Assembly (NCBI GenBank): GCA_903917305.1
Contig: CAIXAA010000754.1
Coordinates: 1-7,202 of the forward strand
DNA from: an uncultured Myxococcales bacterium
Lineage (GTDB): Bacteria > Myxococcota_A > UBA9042
Length of the DNA: 7,202 nt
Reading direction: 5' to 3'
The notes beneath the pieces are model-generated. The model did not search any database and was not told where the DNA came from. It was given only the letters and a program-made list of their open reading frames with translations. Of this stretch, positions 4,467-7,202 are shown piece by piece (position 1 is the stretch's first letter; each line of letters opens with the position of its first letter). The translations under genes were made by a program, and so were the position numbers.

Positions 4467-6344
4467 ATGCCCGCCCGTTCCATCCGCGCCCTCCTTGGCC
4501 TCGCCTGCCTGTTCGCCGTGGCGCTGCCCGCGCCCGCCAGCGCTTGCGGCGGCTGCTTCATCCCGACCGTCCAGTCCGGCACGGCCTCGCCCGTGCTGCA
4601 AGATGCCGAACGTGTGCTGTTCTTGCGCGACGAAAAGACCAAACAGTCCACGGTCTGGGTCGAGGTGCGCTACAACGGCCCGAGCGACGACTTCGGCTGG
4701 GTGCTGCCCCTGCCCAAGGTGCCCAAGGTCGGTGTCGGCTCGGCGTACCTCTTTGATCGCCTGGACTTGGGAACGGCGCCGCGCTTCACCACCACCGCCG
4801 GCAGCTCCGAGAACTGCAACAGCGCCGCGATGGGCGGCGGCGGCGGCATCGGCTGCGGCTCGACTGCGACGAGCGCTGGCGTGGCCGACAGCACCGCGAG
4901 CAAGGGCCGCCTGCCGGGCGACAACAACCGCGGCGTGACGGTGCTGGTGCACGATCAGGTTGGGCCATATGACTATGTGATCATTGAGGGAAAAACGGCG
5001 GATGGTCTCATCGCCTGGCTGAACGCGCGCAAGTACGCCATCCCGGATCTGGCCAAGTCGGTGATCGCCGCGCACGTGCAGAAGGGCGACGTGTTCGTGG
5101 CCGTGCGCTTGAAGACCGGTGCAACTGCGCAGGAAGTCAAGCCGATCACGCTGACGATGGACGACACCGAGCCGTGCGTGCCACTGCGCCTGACCGCGAT
5201 CGCCGCGGTGGACGATCTGAACGTCGAGGTGCTGCTGGGTGGACCCGGCCAGGCGATCCCGAAGAATCACCTACATGTGTGGATCAACCCGATGAAGCTC
5301 GACTGGTTCGATGGCGCCTCGAACTACAGCCAGGTCGTCTCGGCCGCCATCGACGAGGCCTCCGGCCGTGCCTTCCTGACCGAGTTCGCGGGCGCCGTGC
5401 CGACCAGCGTGACCGTGCCGGCGACGCAGCTCTACGGTTCGCCGACGGTCGAGCCGCTGATCAACCTGGCGTCGCTGGACACCAGCGGCATCGCGAAGGC
5501 CAAGCACGTCTCCGACATCATCGTGGCCATCCACGCGAACGGCTTCCCGATTGTCAGCGAGACGGCGCTCCTTCTCGAGCAGCACCTCGGCCTCGCGGCG
5601 CAGGCGGGCACGGACAACCTCTTGAAGTTCTATCAGAATGCCCACGAAGGCGACTACACGCTGCTGCCGGCCGACGTGACGGCGGCGGCGCTGGCGCAGG
5701 ACATCGACCAGAACTTCACGCAGCCGCTCAAGGACGTCCTGCCGCTCCTGCAGGGTGCGCAGAAGCTGACGCGCCTCGTGATGCGCATCTCGCCCAAGGA
5801 GATGACCAAGGATCCGATCTTCGGCTTTCATCCTGGCTTGCCGGACGTGGCGCGCGATCACGCGGCGACGGTGAACACGGTGTGCCCGAACGGCTCGGCG
5901 GCGACCGCCTACCGCCTGACGCTCAAGGGCGTCGGTTCCTACGTGATCGACGCGAGTACCGCCCAAGGTTCGGCCACTTCCGCGCTGGCGAACAATGCCG
6001 TCGATCCGCGGTTCAAGGCGGCGCCGGCGGCTTCGCTCATCGAGCTGGTGGACGAGACCGGCGATCCAGTGGCGATCCACCCGGACGACATCGACCTGGT
6101 CGACGGCGCGATCGCCGGCGCGCACTTGGGGACGCCGTCGCTGCCGGCCGGCATCACGCTCAAGAAGGCGCCCGCGCGCTGGAAGCCGCCGGCCAACGAT
6201 GCTATCTATTCGTCCGGCAGTGTCAATGCGACCAGCGCCGCCTGTGCTTTGGCGCCGACGGCGCGCGGTCCGGCGGCGCTCGGCCTGCTGCTCTGCGGCG
6301 CCGCGCTCAGCATCCTGGCCCTGCGGCGCCGCAAACGGGAATAG
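4467..6344 (+). CDS. Exported DUF2330 protein with a C-terminal Cys, membrane helix and Arg-rich tail
   Basis: A 625-aa protein of unknown function. A signal peptide (1-26: basic start, hydrophobic core, APASA) should be cut before C27, leaving CGGCF at the mature N-terminus, a DUF2330 hallmark. ERVLFLRDEK (48-57), VWVEVRYNGPSDDFGWVLPL (63-82) and FDRLDLGTAPRF (96-107) are further family signatures. A Gly-rich insert with two cysteines (about 111-152) follows, then VGPYDYVII and AWLNARKY. Cysteines in TEPCVPL and NTVCPNG may form disulfides outside the cytoplasm. The tail has C593, a hydrophobic helix (about 603-619) and RRRKRE, a layout like MYXO-CTERM-type sorting signals, although the usual glycine beside the cysteine is absent. 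The sequence ASAC at the signal-peptide end is also a weak lipobox. First gene of a plus-strand group, with a lipoprotein gene 89 bp downstream. Confidence 0.88.
   Translation: MPARSIRALLGLACLFAVALPAPASACGGCFIPTVQSGTASPVLQDAERVLFLRDEKTKQSTVWVEVRYNGPSDDFGWVLPLPKVPKVGVGSAYLFDRLDLGTAPRFTTTAGSSENCNSAAMGGGGGIGCGSTATSAGVADSTASKGRLPGDNNRGVTVLVHDQVGPYDYVIIEGKTADGLIAWLNARKYAIPDLAKSVIAAHVQKGDVFVAVRLKTGATAQEVKPITLTMDDTEPCVPLRLTAIAAVDDLNVEVLLGGPGQAIPKNHLHVWINPMKLDWFDGASNYSQVVSAAIDEASGRAFLTEFAGAVPTSVTVPATQLYGSPTVEPLINLASLDTSGIAKAKHVSDIIVAIHANGFPIVSETALLLEQHLGLAAQAGTDNLLKFYQNAHEGDYTLLPADVTAAALAQDIDQNFTQPLKDVLPLLQGAQKLTRLVMRISPKEMTKDPIFGFHPGLPDVARDHAATVNTVCPNGSAATAYRLTLKGVGSYVIDASTAQGSATSALANNAVDPRFKAAPAASLIELVDETGDPVAIHPDDIDLVDGAIAGAHLGTPSLPAGITLKKAPARWKPPANDAIYSSGSVNATSAACALAPTARGPAALGLLLCGAALSILALRRRKRE
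4833..4847. repeat. (GGC)5 trinucleotide run inside the DUF2330 gene
   Basis: Five tandem GGC codons encode G123-G127 in the Gly-rich insert between the first conserved block and VLVHDQVGPYDYV. Copy-number change would stay in frame and alter only linker length. Confidence 0.65.
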
Positions 6345-6361
6345 CGCCCGCGCTCAAAGGT

Positions 6362-6390
6362 TTGACGCCTCCAGGTGCGCCGTCTATCGT
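6362..6390 (+). promoter_or_regulatory. Candidate sigma70-like promoter of the NTF2-like lipoprotein gene
   Basis: TTGACG (6362-6367), 17 bp, TATCGT (6385-6390), in the 89-bp gap after the DUF2330 gene. The -35 is one base from consensus. A leader of about 37 bases would precede ATG 6434. It suggests the lipoprotein and the following gene can be expressed apart from DUF2330. Confidence 0.45.
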
Positions 6391-6433
6391 TCCGCGGTCG
6401 CGCCGCTCTTGCCCCGGCACGCACAAGGTTCGC

Positions 6434-6919
6434 ATGATCACCCGCATCCTCTTCACGTTCGCCGGTCTTTGCCTGCTCGCCGCGCTGCCGGCTTGCGGTC
6501 CCGGCTACCTCGACCTGGCCGAGAAGGTGCCGGCGACCACGGTCAACCGCGAGGTGTTCGAGGTCCTGAAGACCTACCACGCCGCGATCGAGGCCAAGGA
6601 CATCGACGCACTCAAGCCCTTGATCTCGCAGCGCTACCACGAAAATGGCGGCACGACGGACAAGGAGACGGACGACTACGGCTATGACGGCGCCATCAAG
6701 CGCCTCGTCATGGTGCGCGACAACGTCAAGAAGGTGCAGTTGCGCTTGAAGCTTCTGGACATGCAGGTCAAGGGCAACGAGGCGACGGTGGAAATCGAGT
6801 TCGTCGGGCGCGTGCTGGTGACCGAAGGCGGCATCGACAGCTACAAGACCTGGGACGACTTCAACCGCATGACCCTGGCCAAGGAAGGCGGCCATTGGCT
6901 GTTCACCAGCGGGTTGTAG
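6434..6919 (+). CDS. Lipoprotein with an NTF2-like (SnoaL/DUF4440-type) domain
   Basis: A 161-aa predicted lipoprotein. The N-terminus is a short basic start, a hydrophobic core and the lipobox L18-P19-A20-C21. G22 after the cysteine is compatible with outer-membrane delivery. From about residue 40, VFEVLKTYHAAIEAKDIDALKPLISQRY is the typical first helix and turn of NTF2-like folds, followed by alternating strands (QLRLKLLDMQVKGNEATVEIEFVGRVLV) and a final strand HWLFTSGL. NTF2-like domains serve as small-molecule pockets, enzymes or plain scaffolds; no catalytic set is evident, so the function is unknown. ATG 6434 is supported by AAGG 5 bases upstream (6425-6428) and by the signal peptide beginning there. 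The frame is open far upstream, but that part is only a shadow of the DUF2330 gene. Its last 25 bases overlap the next gene. Confidence 0.88.
   Translation: MITRILFTFAGLCLLAALPACGPGYLDLAEKVPATTVNREVFEVLKTYHAAIEAKDIDALKPLISQRYHENGGTTDKETDDYGYDGAIKRLVMVRDNVKKVQLRLKLLDMQVKGNEATVEIEFVGRVLVTEGGIDSYKTWDDFNRMTLAKEGGHWLFTSGL
6881..6888 (+). promoter_or_regulatory. Ribosome binding site supporting a TTG start inside the lipoprotein gene
   Basis: AAGGAAGG 6 bases before TTG 6895. It lies within the lipoprotein coding region and, with the signal peptide that follows, decides the start of the next gene. Confidence 0.55.
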
Positions 6920-7202
6920 CAGTCGTTCTAGCGGCTTGCGCGTCGCTGGCGACCGGCGGCGCTTCCGCGGCGCCGCTGGAGGAGTCGGCCCTGGCGCGGG
7001 AGGCGCGCGACGACCTCCTGCACGGCCACCCGGACGCGGCGCTGCTGCTGTTCGAAGCGAACGCCACGGAATCGAAAACAACCGTTGATCGGCGGACTTG
7101 GGTTGCCGCGGAGGCGCTGGCGCTGAGCCAGACGTTGGCCGCGCTCGGGCGCTATCCGGAGGCGCGCAAAGTGCTCGCGCCGCACCTGCAGGGCAAGAAG
7201 CC
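6895..7202 (+). CDS. Exported TPR-like repeat protein, N-terminal fragment
   Basis: An open frame of 102 complete codons that runs off the right edge. The only plausible start before the repeats is TTG 6895, which has AAGGAAGG 6 bases upstream and overlaps the lipoprotein gene by 25 bases, suggesting translational coupling. The first residues (MAVHQR, then VVAVVLAAC) form an export signal. L12-A13-A14-C15 is a good lipobox, while ASA before A27 is a possible signal-peptidase I site, so it may be a lipoprotein or a secreted protein. From about residue 32 it is helical and alanine-rich. HGHPDAALLLFEANA (44-58) and a longer hairpin ending in LAALGRYPEARKVLAPHL resemble tetratricopeptide repeats, which mediate protein contacts. 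Most of the gene is outside the window, so no specific function can be given. Confidence 0.75.
   Translation, partial: MAVHQRVVAVVLAACASLATGGASAAPLEESALAREARDDLLHGHPDAALLLFEANATESKTTVDRRTWVAAEALALSQTLAALGRYPEARKVLAPHLQGKK

Noticed and set aside
4428..5270. A 280-codon minus-strand open frame opposite the DUF2330 gene (and 5271-6125 similarly)
   Set aside because: Shadow frames. The plus-strand DUF2330 reading has a signal peptide, an RBS and clear family motifs.
5174..6433. A long in-frame extension upstream of the NTF2-like lipoprotein
   Set aside because: The added 420 residues are an out-of-frame reading of DUF2330. The signal peptide, lipobox and AAGG site place the real start at 6434.
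1..7202. Mobile elements, CRISPR arrays, tRNA/rRNA genes, attachment sites
   Set aside because: No transposase or integrase, no terminal inverted repeats, no regularly spaced repeats and no tRNA-like or rRNA-like sequence were seen on either strand.

Overview
This is a GC-rich stretch of bacterial chromosome holding eight genes or gene fragments that I can support. The likely source is Myxococcota or a related deltaproteobacterial lineage. That placement is inference. It rests on base composition, a DUF2330 exported protein with a Cys plus membrane-helix plus Arg-rich tail like the MYXO-CTERM sorting signal, a PPC/DUF296 protein with an added C-terminal domain, and an NTF2-like lipoprotein. 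There is no sign of a phage, transposon, CRISPR array, tRNA or rRNA.

Left edge (2-184, + strand): the last 60 codons of mnmE, a tRNA wobble-uridine modification GTPase, ending in the family's FCIGK motif. Its stop lies only 3 bases from the stop of the convergent EcsC-family gene.

Minus-strand block (188-4156), in transcription order: a stand-alone response-regulator receiver protein (3731-4156), a 174-bp gap, a PPC/DUF296 protein with an extra C-terminal domain (2825-3556), a YdjA-like nitroreductase (2225-2794), tgt (1088-2221) and an EcsC-family protein (188-1087). The last four are tightly packed (30, 3 and 0 bases between stop and start) and look like one operon. The two genes with sizeable leaders, the receiver protein and the PPC protein, each have the same promoter-like element 113-119 bp before the start codon, which may link their expression.

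The divergent intergenic region (4157-4466) carries candidate promoters facing both ways and a hairpin followed by a T run.

Plus-strand block (4467-7202): a 625-aa exported DUF2330 protein, a 161-aa NTF2-like lipoprotein with its own good sigma70-like promoter, and the start of a TPR-like exported protein. The last gene begins at a TTG codon inside the lipoprotein gene and runs off the right edge. All three appear to be envelope proteins.

The window is mostly ordinary housekeeping and accessory genes. I see no clear new biological system. The best second looks are the paired promoter elements, the PPC fusion, the strong preference for TAG stops with four genes in one frame separated only by TAG, and the overlapping TTG-initiated gene. 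Promoter, terminator and organism calls were made by eye and are tentative.
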